Assembly (NCBI GenBank): GCA_022828595.1
Contig: JAKGHH010000006.1
Location: 18,162,499 to 18,226,498 of the forward strand
Source: Nelumbo lutea
Taxonomy: Eukaryota; Streptophyta; Magnoliopsida; Proteales; Nelumbonaceae
Direction of reading: 5' to 3'
Length of the DNA stretch: 64,000 nt
Below, in pieces: positions 12,723 through 24,720 of the stretch. The notes below the pieces were generated by a model that worked only from the letters and a program-made list of their open reading frames with translations, had not been told where the DNA came from and made no database searches. Position numbers and translations under genes: made by a program. Position 1 is the first letter of the stretch. The number at the start of each line of letters is the position of its first letter.

Positions 12723-14670
12723 TGAAGGGATAGGAAATCCATCACATGGACACCCAAAGATTGCGAAATAAGGGGGCGAATTTCAAAAATTTCTCTCCCT
12801 TCAACTGGGAATCGAATTCCCTATTTAAAAAATCATATTTCAAGGATCATTCTTGAACAATAAACTGAACCAGATGTGAACCAAAAGGAGTAGGGAGGGA
12901 TAATACCTGATACAGAGAAACAGTATCTCCTAGTGGAGGTGTTCACACCCAAGGAAGGATCCAAAATCTGATCCCACTGAATATGGCGCAGTGTAGGGTG
13001 GAGCAAAATCAACAGTGTTCTTCCAAAAGAACTTGATCCTTCGCAAGAATCAACTGTATGACTTGTGAATACAACTCCCACCAATCTTTTCTCCAAAAGA
13101 ATGGTATAAAGATCAAATCTTGATTTCTTTCAAGAACTGGAGATCAAACTGCTGTAGGCAGTGACTGCAGGAAGGGGACGGCAAGAGAGTATTTGTAGGG
13201 TGCAGAATTCTCTCTTCTAATAATCTCAGCTCTGTAGACAAGGATCTGTGGATTGCATGTCATGTCTAAAGGCTGCCGCCCCCTCCTCCTTTTATAATCT
13301 CAAAGGGATCAGCTCCTAATCCCATTAGGAGTTGCTAACCCAAACCATATTTTGATTAGAAGTCCAATTAAGTGATAAGGGATAACCTTATCTTATCTGC
13401 AGATTAGATCAGCCATCTCCTAATCTAATTAGGAGGCTTCCAGATCTAAATCTCATTCAGATCTTGGACTCTCTAAGTGGATAGGGTCTGGGCCCAATCC
13501 TATCAGCTGATCCATCTCAGAATTCGCCCCTTAAGTGACTAATCAAATTAGCCCAGTTCGAAATGGGCTTAAGGCCCATTTAAGGTTATGTATTCATTTA
13601 GCCTTCCAAACTGCTACCCAGTTGGGCTTCCTTGTATGGCGTGGGACCCAAATATTGATCTACACATCAGCCACATGGGTTCGGCTCAGCCTTTGTTACA
13701 TGGCCTGGCCAAATACACTGTTATGGACAATGCACCCCCTGAAAACCATCTCATGGTCTCTATGGGCCCAACACTTACCCTAAGCGGTCCCTGAGCCAAG
13801 CCACCTTGTAACACACAGGGACTGTGGGCAGATGCAAAATTATCCCATCAGGTATTATCTTCAATAGTCTTACACTCAACCTCTCATCCCATAATGATCA
13901 TACACTGCCCAACAAGAGAGGACCTCTCCCTCGGCTGCAAGGAACAGTGTTGCACTCTCTGCTTATATGGATCATGGGAATTAAAACCTTTTGCAAATCA
14001 TTTCGAAACCATAATATATATACTTTTATATCTCATATAAAATATATTTTGCAAAAACAAATTTCAACGATTGAAATTGTCTACCGGCAGTCTTGGTTTT
14101 CATCAGTGAGAGTGCATCCCCGATCATTACCTTTGTCCGACAAAGGGGCTGATCTTGTCACTATGATCACCCATTGAGATGAATTATTAGGCTGTCCAAC
14201 ATACCCAGGTTTTGACCCCCGCTAAGGATCTCACTGATTGGTACATCAAAGACAACCTAATCCGACACCTAGTGCAGTATCATAATCGAGTCTAGGGGTC
14301 GGGTGTAACTTTCTAGTTTTGCCCATCAATCTCGAAGGTCCAGGGAAATATTGGAAATCTAGTCCAGTTCAAAGATTCAATTAATCCTACACTGTATGCC
14401 TAGGGTCTCACCCCGGTAGCTGAGACAAGCCACTCCAACTGACTTGGTGGCACCACAGTGTCAGCCTTGTCAGGATAGGTCTCCCCAGACCAACCCACTG
14501 GCTGTGAACATTCTAAACTAACACGAGTCTCATTAAGTGTCCAGTTTAAGGGTATTACACAGAAACATACCAAGGGAACATGAATCAAATATGCACTTTT
14601 ATTCATTTACAATTAACTCATAAAGTACATCATTTTGATTGAAGCTAAGGGCATATAGAACTGTTTAACA
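12723..14670 (-). mobile_element. Solo LTR of the Copia-O/I family, inserted in the Copia-O LTR
   Basis: A complete 1,948-bp LTR in minus orientation, from TGAAGGGATAGG (complement of the LTR end) to CTGTTTAACA (complement of the LTR start TGTTAAACAG). It is bounded by ggcct at 12718-12722 and 14671-14675, a perfect 5-bp duplication. No internal region remains, so it formed by recombination between the two LTRs of an element. A TATA box (complement of ttttataat near 13289-13298) marks the U3 promoter. Confidence 0.93.
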
Positions 14671-15424
14671 GGCCTAGACCTTATCCACTTAGAGAGTCCA
14701 AGATCTTAATAAGATTTAGATCTGGAAACCTCCTAAGTAGATTAGGAGATGACTGATCTTATCTACAGATAAGATAAGGGTTTATCCCTATCACCTAAAG
14801 AGATGTCTTATCCAAAGCTCCTAGTTGGATTAGGAACTGATCTTTTAGGTTAACAAAAGGAGGGGGCAGTAGCCTTTAGACATGCAACCAACATATTCTT
14901 GTCTTCAGAGTTGAAATCACAAGAAGAGAGAATTTTGCGCCTTGTGAATACTCTCTTGCCGCCTCCTTCCTGTAGCCGCCGCCTCTAGTAGTTCGATCTC
15001 CTACTCTCTACAGGAGTAATCAAAATTTGATCTTGATACCAATCTTTTGGAGAAAAGATTGATTGGTGCTGTATTCACAAGCCATCCTGTTGATTCTTGC
15101 GAAGGGTCAAGTTCTTTTGGAAGAACACTGTTGATTCTGCTCCATCCTGCACTGCGCCATCTTCAGTAGGAGCAGATTTTGGATCCTTCCTTGGGCGTGA
15201 ACACCTCCATTGGGAAATACTGTTTCTCCATATTAGGTATAATCCCTTCCTACTCCTTTCAGTTCAGACCTGGTTCAGTTTATGGTTCAAGAATGATCCT
15301 TGAAAATATGATTTTCTAAATAGGGAATGCGATTCCCAGTTGAAGGGATAGAAAAATTTTTGAAATTCGCCCCCCTTATTCCGCATTCTTTGGAAGTCCA
15401 TGTGATGGATATCCTATCCATTCA
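14671..15424 (+). repeat. Copia-O 5' LTR, second segment
   Basis: Continues the 5' LTR after the solo LTR and aligns with about 46865-47631. It ends in CCATTCA immediately before the primer-binding site. The two segments total about 1,927 bp against 1,942 bp for the 3' LTR. Confidence 0.9.
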
Positions 15425-15425
15425 T

Positions 15426-15440
15426 TGGTATTAGAGCCAT
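15426..15440 (+). other. Copia-O primer-binding site
   Basis: TGGTATTAGAGCCAT follows the LTR end. It corresponds to the 3' end complement of plant initiator methionine tRNA (TGGTATCAGAGCC) with one C-to-T change. This site primes minus-strand DNA synthesis. Confidence 0.88.
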
Positions 15441-16139
15441 GGTTCAAATCTTGAACCAATTTGTTTCGGATCTGAACCTGCACAAATGGGCAGAAGGCGT
15501 TCTATCCGATTTGCACAGATATGGGTTTTGGCAAATTTGTTCCCAAAATTAATTGGCGAATAATCTGAAATTAATTTTCTATAAATCTGACTATCATTTA
15601 GAACTATTCTTTATGATTTTCTTGATTTATGGGCTGTTCATACAAGAGGAGATCGATTTCTTGGTTTGCGCAGGGAACCTGCAAGATTTGCAGTTTCTTG
15701 ATTTATTTATTACATTTGGTCCGTAAATAATTATTTTTTTATTTTTAGACTCAATGTATTAAGCATTCGATCTGATGTAATTATAATAGAAATTAGGTTT
15801 TCTATTTCTATTTATTTTGGATCGAAATTGGCGGCGCATGGAAGGAGATTTCGTAGATGGGACATTCGCTACCTATGATTCGCAGTTTGTGAAACTGCAA
15901 TCTATGATCAAACCTCTGTTTTGCAGGATGGATTGTGCGAACAACCCCATTTGACTGATTCTTGATTTTGTTTTATCAGTTCTTTAATTTCAGATTATTT
16001 TCTTGAATTAAAGATTTAATTAAAGATCAAACCCAAGACCCATTCGAACCAAGATTGGTTCAAACTGTTTGGACCAAATCTAGAGTTTAATCAAGGCTGA
16101 AGGTCAGCCCTAATTTTCCCACTAATGGGCCTAAGGATT
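15441..16139 (+). other. Copia-O untranslated leader, first part
   Basis: Non-coding leader homologous to about 22690-23385 of Copia-I in the other orientation. It is cut at 16139 by Copia-I and resumes at 42161. Confidence 0.8.
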
Positions 16140-18091
16140 TGAAGGGATAGGATATCCATCACATGGATGCCCAAAGATTGCGGAATAAAGGGGCGAATTT
16201 CAAAAATTTTTCTCTCCCTTCAATTGGGAATCGAATTCCCTATTTAGAAAATCATATTTTCAAGGATCATTCTTGAACCATAAACTGAACCAGATCTGAA
16301 CCAAAAGAAGTAGGGAGGGATGATACCTGATACAGAGAAGCAGTATCTCCCAATGGAGGTGTTCACGCCCAAGGAAAGATCCAAAATCTACTCCCATTGA
16401 AGATGGCACAGTGCAGGGTGGAGCAGAATCAACAGTATTCTTTCAAAAGAACTTGTCCCTTCGCAAAAATCAACTGGATGGCTTGTGAATACAACTCCAA
16501 CCAATATTTTCTCCAAAAGATTGGTATCAAGATCAAATCTTGATTTCTCCCAAGAATTGGAGATCGAACTGCTGGAGACGGCGGCTGTAGGAAGGAGGCG
16601 GCAAGAGAGTATTTGCAGGGTGCAAATTCTCTTTTCTTGTGATTTCAGCTCTGAAGACAAGAATGTGGTATGTTGCTTGCATGTTTAAAGGCTGGCGCCC
16701 CCTCCTCCTTTTATAATCTCAAAGGGATCAGCTCCTGATCCCGTTAGGAGTTGCTAACCCAAATCATATTTTGATTAGAAGTCCCCTTAAGTGATAAGAG
16801 ATAACCCTTATCTTATCTGCAGATTAAATCAGCCATCTCCTAATCTAATTAGGAGGCTTCTAGATCTAAATCTTATTTAGATCTTCGAATCTCAAAGTGG
16901 ATAGGGTCTGGGCCCTATCCTATTAGCTGATCCATCTCAGAATTCGCCCTTTAAGTGATTAATCAAATCAGCCTAGTTTGAAATGGGTTTAAGGCCCATT
17001 TAAGGTTATGTATTCACTTAGCCTTCCAAACTGCTGCCCAGTTGGGCTTCCTTGTATGGCATGGGACCCAAACATTGATCTACACATCAGCCACATGGGT
17101 TCAGCCCAGCCTTTGTTACAAGGCCTAGCTGAATACAATGTTATGGACAGTGCACCCTCTGAAAACCATCTCATGGTCTCTATGGGCCCAACACTTACCC
17201 TAAGTGGTCCCTGGGCCAAACCACCTTGTAACACTCAGGGACTATGGGTAGATGCAAGATTAGTCCATCAGGTATTATCCTCAATGGTCTTACACTTAAC
17301 CTCTCGGCCTATAATGATCACACACTGCCCAACAAGAGAGGACCTCTCCCTCGGCTGCAAGGAACAGTGTTGCACTCTATCTTATATGGATCCCAGGAAT
17401 TAAAACCTTTTGCAAACCTTTTAGAAACCATAACATATATACTTTTATATCTCATATAAAATATATTTTGCAAAACAAATCTCAACAGTTGAAATCGGCT
17501 GCCGGCAGTCTTGGTTTCCATCAGTGAGAGTGCATCCCCGATCATTACCTTTGTCCGACAAAGGGGCTGATCCTGTCACTATGATCACCCACTCAGATGA
17601 ATTCTCAGACTATCCCAACATACCCAGGTTTTGACCTCCGCTAAGGATCTCACTGAATGGTATATCAAAGACAGCCCAATCCGACACCTAGTGCAGTATC
17701 ATAATCAAGTCTAGGGGTCAGGTGTAACTTTCCAGTTTTGCCCCTCAATCTCCAAGGTCCAGGGCAATACTGGAAATCTGGTCCAGTTGAAAGATTCAAT
17801 TAATCCTACACTGTAAGTGCCTAGGGTCTCACCTCGGCAGCTGAGACAAGCCACTCCAACCGACTTGGTGGCACCACAATGTCAGCCTTGTCAAGATAGG
17901 TCTCCCCAGACCGACCCATTAGCTGTGAACATTCTAAACTAACACGATTCTCATTAAGTGTCCAGTTTAAGGGTATTACATAGAAACATACCAAGGGAAC
18001 ATGAATAAAATATGCACTTTTATTTATTTACAATAAACTCATAAAGTACATCATCTTGATTGAAGCTAAGGGAATACCAAACTGTCTAACA
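16140..18091 (-). repeat. Copia-I 3' LTR (1,952 bp)
   Basis: Uninterrupted LTR from TGAAGGGATAGG to ctgtctaaca on the plus strand. The TATA box is the complement of ccttttataat near 16709-16719. The polypurine tract (complement of gctcccacttgcactt, 18092-18107) abuts it on the internal side. Confidence 0.93.
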
Positions 18092-18105
18092 GCTCCCACT
18101 TGCAC

Positions 18106-21100
18106 TTAGGTCCAATCAGGTACTGGCTGGAGTTCCATGCTTTCCACATGTTTCTCAAACTCTTTCTATGATAGCAGCTTAGTCAATGGGTCTGCCACAT
18201 TCTCCGCTGATGCTACCTCTCAACATAAACCTCCCGTTGTCACACAACAGTGGAATGGGTGATGTGCTGAATTCCAAATTCAGGAATGAACACCTTCATT
18301 CATAAGGCAGCATCACTTATGGTAATGTGTTCGGCTTGGGTTGTGGACTGTTAATTTGCTACTTAGGACCCCTGTTTGCTGACATTCAAGAAACAACACA
18401 TGATCCTTTTGTGAAAACATATCCAGATATAGACTTTCTATCATCTGGATCCGACTAGAAATTGGCATATGTATACCATTAGATCTATAGTGAGTTACCA
18501 TCAAATACGAGACAAAACTCTTTTTTCCTTCGAAGGTACTTAAGTATATTTTTCATAGCAGTCCAGTGCTCCTGCCTTGGGTTGGCCTGAAATCTGCTTA
18601 CAACACTCACTGCCTGAGCAATGTCAGGACGAGTGCACAGCATGGCATACATGATGCTCCCTACAGCAAAGGCATAGGGAATGTCTTTCATGCCATCAAT
18701 CTCCTCAGAAGTCTTGGGAGACATCTTCTTGGAGAGAGTGACTCCGTGCCTAAAAGGAACATTTCCTTTCTTGGAGTTTTCCATGTTGCATCTTTTAACT
18801 ATTTTGTCAATGTAGGCAGATTGGGATAATCCTATTATCCGCTTCGATCTATCTCTATAGAGTCAAAGACCTAGTATATAGGAGGCTTCTCCAAGATCTT
18901 TCATGGAGAATTGCTGTGAAAGCCATACTTTTAACATAGTCAACATTTCTACATCATTCCCAATGAGTAAAATGTCATCTACATACAAAACCAAGAAGGT
19001 AACCTTATCTCCACTGTCAAAATGGATGTTCCAACTTCTAGAATCTTGCTTAAGTCCATAAATGGATCTATTAAGTTTACATACCATGTTTTCCTGACCC
19101 GCAACAATAAAGCCTTGCGGCTGCTGCATATAAATATCTTTAGTAAGATCTCCATTCAGGAATGCAGTTTTGACATCCATTTGCCAAATCTCATAATCAT
19201 GGTATGCTGCTACATCTAGCAGGATCCTAATGGATTTAAGCGTGGCCACAGGCGAAAAGGTTTCCTCATAATCGATGCCCTCTTTCTGAGTGTACCCTTT
19301 CGCCACCAGACGAGCTTTGAAGGTCTCAACCCTACAATCGGGGCCCTTCTTTCTCTTGTAAATCCATTTGCAACCGATTGCTTTTACCCCGGAGGGTGGA
19401 TCTACTAGAGTCCAGACTCCATTGGTCTCCATTGAGTCCATCTCTGCTCTCATGGCCTCCACCCACTTCTGGGAATCTATGTCCAACATAGCTTCCGCTT
19501 AAGTCACGGGATCCTCCTCACTAGTCAAAGTTTCCACTAGGTAACTATCCTGGTCATAACCATAACAGACTGGTGGCCTAGATACCTGAGTAGATCTTCT
19601 AGGTTGGTCACTACCTGGAACATGTGGGATATTTCCCACTGCTCCTGAGCTCTCCTCATCAAGAACAATTTCTTGACAATGGGTGTCCAGGATGTAATCG
19701 GTTTCCAAGAATTGTGCATTTCGACTGCAGAACACTTTCTGATCACTCGGGTCATAGAATAGGTAACCTACAGAGCCTTTTGGGTAGCTTACAAAAAGGC
19801 AATGACTGGTCTTGGATTCCAACTTGTCTGCACTCGTTCTTTTAACGTGTGCTGGACAACCCTAAATCTTCAAGTGTCTGACACTTGGTTTCTTTCCAGT
19901 CCAAAGTTCATATGGAGTGTTAGGAACTGATTTGTTTGGAACCCGATTCAGCACGTAAATCATAGTCTCTAATGCGTATTCCCAAAAGGATGTGGGTAAC
20001 TCTGAGTGTATGAGAAGCGACCAGACCATATCCAATAAGGTTCTATTCCTCCTCTCTGAAACACCATTAAGTTGTGGTGTAGCAGGAGGACCTAACTATG
20101 ATACTATCCAATTGTCCTTTAAGTAGTCCCTGAATTCATCAAAGAGATACTCGCCACTCGATCTGATCAAAGGGCCTTAATTTCTCTCCCTAACTGTTTA
20201 TTGACTTCTTGTCTAAACTCTTTGAACTTTTCAAAGGATTCAGACTTGTGTCTCATTAGGTACACGTAACCATATCATGAGAAATCATCTATGAAGGTGA
20301 TGAAATACATGTGTTGATTTCATGTCCTAACACTTAGGGGACCACATATATCAGTATGTATTAGGTCAACTGTGCCAGTACATCTTTCAGGCTTACCGTT
20401 AAACGGTCGTTTTGTCATCTTGCCTTGTAGGCAAGTCTCACAGGTTGGAAGATCTTCTATAGTTAGAAAATCCAAAGGACCATCCTTTACCAACCTTGTG
20501 ATTCAGCCAACACCGATGTGGCCAAATCGGTAATGCCACAAACACGTGGGATTAACTATATCACGGGCTCTCTTCTTGGAGATTTCAGCCGACGTAGTTT
20601 TGGTTATGTTAGTTTCTAGAGAAGGATGTAGAACATAGAGACCATTCTCCAGTTCCCAGTATGTGATGAATCTGCTATTTCTTTTAATAGTAATCATTTT
20701 GTCAAAGAAGATAGAATAACCATATGCACACAGTTTTGAGACAGAAATCAATTTTATTCTTAAATTTTGTACATAAAGACACTCTTTCAGTACAATTGTT
20801 CATTCTCTAAAAATTAACTCCACGGTTCCTATGGCCGCGGCTGCAACAGTTGCAGTAGTCCCCAAGTAGAGTGTGACTTCTCCTTCACTCAGCCTTTTGC
20901 TTACTTTGAACCCCTGCAGTGAGTTACATGCATGAGTTGAAGCCCCGGAGTCAATACACCAGGACGCAGAAGCTACCAATAAATTGGTTTCTGTAACACA
21001 AGTTTCAAAATTACCTTTCTTGGATTCCAGGTAGGTAGGACAGTTCCTTTTCCAGTGGCCGGTCTTCTTGCAGAAGTGACAGGCATTCGATGCTTTGTCT

Positions 21101-21735
21101 TTCTTCCTCTTCTTACCCTTAGTGGCTTTCTTCTGAGGCTTCTTTGCCCTCCTCTTCAGCTCTTTGCAACATGTTGCTGAGCTCTTGTAAGCTGGCATTC
21201 AGCTTGTTCATGCTATAGTTCATGATGAACGGATTAAAGGAAGGAGGCAAAGAATTAAGGATAGCATCTATCTGGGTTGCAAGTTCCAGCCCGGATCCAA
21301 GAGCCTCTAGTTCGTTGATGTATCCCATCATCCAAAGACAATGGTCGTGAACTTGTTGGCCCTTGGTCATTTATGCGTTCATGAACTGTTTCAAGACCTT
21401 TTGTTGAGTAGAATGATTTTGCTCTTCATACATCATCTTGAGACTGTCCAATATGTCCTTGGCAAGTTCGATCTGATCGAACTGCCTCTGTATTGGGTTG
21501 TCCAAGGAGGCAATGATGTAACACCGGACAAGGGAGTTTTTCTCCTCCCATTCCTGATAGTTTCTCTTTCGGGCCTTAGAAACCCTATCGCCCGGATGCT
21601 CTGGGTAGGATTCTTTGCCACTTTGTCCAGCTTTTTAGAAGCTAGGACCAGCATAAGGTTCTTGTACCAGTCGGCATAGTTTGGTCCCTTAAGCTTGTTG
21701 TTGTCAAGAATCTTTGCAAAAGATCCGTTTGCCAT
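18106..21735 (-). pseudogene. Copia-I gag-pol polyprotein (broken)
   Basis: From ATG at 21735 (MANGSFAKILDNNKLKGPNY) the minus strand encodes, in order: gag; a zinc knuckle CHFCKKTGHWKRNC near 21070-21110; the protease site WCIDSGASTHAC near 20930; the pre-integrase segment and integrase zinc finger (CLWHYRFGH); a decayed integrase core (19840-20500); reverse transcriptase (18863-19489) with KWIYKRKKG, FKARLVAKGY, FSPVA, MDVKTAFLNGDL, SIYGLKQ and YVDD; and RNase H ending at a stop at 18106. Several frameshifts and stops break it. About 25 residues are missing in frame between SIYGLKQDSRSWNIHFD and GDKVTFLVLYVDD. It is Copia by domain order (integrase before reverse transcriptase). Confidence 0.92.
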
Positions 21736-23385
21736 TTTCTTATAAAAGAGCAAACAACAGTCCACAACCTAATTTGATTCATGTTCATTACATAGATATG
21801 GATTTTAATCTACGTTCCATTTCCATTTATTCATCTCTAAGATTTCCCTTCTTTCTCAATGACGGAGACTACGGGTTGCCTCTGAAAATGTAGGAAATCA
21901 CATAGGGTGCATGGAGACAACTGTTTCAATTGCATAACCCCACCACCTTTCTGTGAAGGATCACATCCACTCATCATATGAGTTTTCCCCTTGGCCTCTG
22001 TCAGACAAGGTTCAGAGCCATTTTTAGGTAAACCTTTCTGTCCAATGAGTGCTTACCCATCATATTCGTGAAGCCCCTCCCATATCGGTCTATGATGCCC
22101 CTATCATCTTATGAAACACTTAGACAAGCCCAACAACAAATGGATAGCCCATTTTCTAGTGTGTTTCCTCATTACTGAAGGACTCATCCTCATGCTAATG
22201 ATGGAAGGCCTTTAGAGAGTTCATCATATGAATCTCCCTATCACATGCACTCATATTAGCTGGAGGGAACAATTAATTACACCCTAGTTTGATTTAGGTA
22301 AAACCAAAGTGGCTCCCACTGACTTTCATAAAGTCAGATTTTGGTGGGCCTTAAATTGGCTAGGGTTTCGCACGTAACCTCTTAATGAGGTGTGGGGCCC
22401 ACCACTGAGGTAGGTCATCTGAGCATGGGCCAAGCACTTATGGCCCATGTATGTAGCACATCACACATCATACATCTCATGGAGGGATAAATTGATCCAA
22501 TCAATTAATTATCTGTAAGGCCCATTGGAAGCCCATTTTAAATCCATAATATTAACCATTAATATCATTTAGGTATATGGGCTGAAGTAGGGTTGCCTAG
22601 TTCAGCCCATATAGTTTCATCCTTTGAAGTGGGGTTTTAGTAGTTTTAACTATTTAAAACTGGGCCTTTACAGGTTGGGCCGAATTATCCATTTAATTAA
22701 ATATCAATCCTCAGGCCCATTTGTGGGAAAAATAGGGCTAACTTTCTGCCTTGATTACACCCTAGATTTGGTCCAAATAGTTTGAACCAATCTTGGTTCG
22801 AATGGGTCTAGGGCTTGATCTTTAATTAAATTTTTAATTCAATAAAATAAAGAATCAGATAAACAGGGCTGGTCGCACAATCCATCCTACAAAACAGAGG
22901 TTAGATCACAGATTTGCAGTTTAAACTGCAAATCGTAGATAGAGAATGTCCCATCTGCGAAATCTCCTTCTCTGCGAAATCTTCCTTTCTGTGCCGCCAT
23001 CTTCGATCCAAAATTAAAATAAATAGAAATCCTATTTCTATTAATAATTACATCAGATCGAATGCCTATACATTGAGTCTAAAAAATAAAAAAAAAATAT
23101 TTACAGACCAAATGTAATAAATAAATCAAAAAACTACAAATCTTGCAGTTCTCCCTACGCAAATCAAGAATTCGATCTCTTCTTGTACGAACAACCCATA
23201 AATCAAGAAAATCATAAAGAACTATTCTAAACAATAATCAGATTTATATAAAATTAATTTTAGATTATTTTCCCATCAATTTTGGGAACAAATTTCCCAA
23301 AACCCATATCTGCGCAAATTGGGTAGAACGCCTTCTGCCTATTTGCGCAGATTCAGATCTGAAATAGAATGGTTCAAGATTTGAA
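21736..23385 (-). other. Copia-I untranslated leader
   Basis: About 1.65 kb between primer site and gag with no supported frame. It matches both leader parts of Copia-O and spans the undisturbed Copia-I target site. Confidence 0.8.
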
Positions 23386-23386
23386 C

Positions 23387-23402
23387 CATGGCTCTGATAC
23401 CA
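23387..23402 (-). other. Copia-I primer-binding site
   Basis: The plus strand reads atggctctgatacca; its complement TGGTATCAGAGCCAT is an exact match to the plant initiator methionine tRNA primer type. One base separates it from the LTR at 23404. Confidence 0.9.
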
Positions 23403-23403
23403 C

Positions 23404-23797
23404 TGAAGGAATAGGATATCCATCACATGGACGCCCAAAGATTGCAGAATAAGGGGGCGAATTTCAAAACTTTTTCTCTCCCTTCAACTGGAAATCGAAT
23501 TCCCTATTTAGAAAATCATATTTTCAAGGATCATTCTTGAACCATAAACTGAACCAGATCTCAACCAAAAGAAGTAGGGAGGAATTATACCTGATACAGA
23601 GAAGCAGTATCTCCCAATGGAGGTGTTCACGCCCAAGGAAGGATCCAAAATCTGCTCCCACTGAAGATGGCGCAGTGCAGGGTGGAGCGGAATCAACAGT
23701 GTTCTTCCAAAAGAACTTGACCCTTCGCAAGAATCAACTAGATGGCTTGTGAATACAGCTCCAACCAATCTTTTCTCCAAAAGATTGGTATCAAGAT
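23404..23797 (-). repeat. Copia-I 5' LTR, segment next to primer site
   Basis: Matches 16140-16535 of the 3' LTR. It ends at the aagat target duplicate where G begins. Confidence 0.9.
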
Positions 23798-24633
23798 TGA
23801 TGAAGGAAGATTTGGCCCGACCTCTTTATTATGTGACACGTGGCAGAAATGACAGCTCGGCAAAAGGGGCCAAGCCTAGGCGGGAACAAGGGGATACACT
23901 TCGCCGAACTGACCCTTCGCCGAACTGATCCACCTTGTAACAACTCGGGATACACTTCGCCGAACTGACCCACCTTGAAACAGCTTGGGATACACTTCGC
24001 CGAACTGACCACTTGTAACAGCTCGGGATACACTTCGCCGAACTGACCCACCTTGTAACAGCTCGGGATACACTTCGCCGAACTGACCCACCTTGTAACA
24101 GTTCAGGATACCTCCGAGCTCAAGACCACCTCACTCAGCACTTCGCATCATCTTCTGGGCACCAAAGCCAAACAAGTCGTACCATGCCTGACACTAGGGA
24201 AGTCTGTGCCCGAGGGGTCCACGCCTGACTGACTTGGGATCTGACGTTTGGCAGCAGCACTCTAAACGGCCACCTGCCACCGCCACTGGCGCCGCCATCT
24301 CCAGTTAGACGGTTAGGCAGTGACGGTTCTGTCTCAGTAGAAAGGATGATGGCCGAGTTGACAAGCACAACGGTAATCATACCCGATCTGACAAGGGCCT
24401 TGGGATGAGTACACGAAGTGACTATAAGAGCCCCTTGCCCCCCGACAACGGAGGTATGCAAACTTTGCGCTATTTGGTATTACCTTGCTTTTGAAGGATT
24501 CTAACTTGAGCTTCGGAGCCTCTACACCGAGTTCCCCCCGGAGCTTTCCCATCTCCTCCGTTTCAGGTTCCCTGCTACCCCGTTCGGAAGCAAGGCAGCG
24601 GACAGCTAAGACCAGCCGGATCGCGCTCTATCA
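23798..24633 (+). repeat. G 5' LTR
   Basis: Begins TGATGAAGGAAGATTTGG and ends CTCTATCA before the primer site. A TATA-like box, gactataagagcc, lies near 24419-24431. Most of U3 is occupied by a 40-bp tandem repeat. Confidence 0.92.
23889..24113. repeat. 40-bp tandem repeat in G LTR U3 (five copies)
   Basis: The unit begins gggatacacttcgccgaact and continues gacccaccttgtaacagctc. Five copies, one 38 bp long and the first with an extra ccttcgccgaactga. The right LTR has the same array at 33462-33686. Confidence 0.9.
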
Positions 24634-24634
24634 A

Positions 24635-24651
24635 TTGGCGCCGTCTGTGGG
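24635..24651 (+). other. G primer-binding site
   Basis: TTGGCGCCGTCTGTGGG lies one base after the LTR end. This is the form seen in many plant Gypsy elements; I do not assign the tRNA. Confidence 0.8.
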
Positions 24652-24720
24652 AAACAGTTCGAAAAGCCTCCCTCCAAACTTCGATACCACCCCCTTTTTT
24701 CTTCAAAAAACCCAACACTC

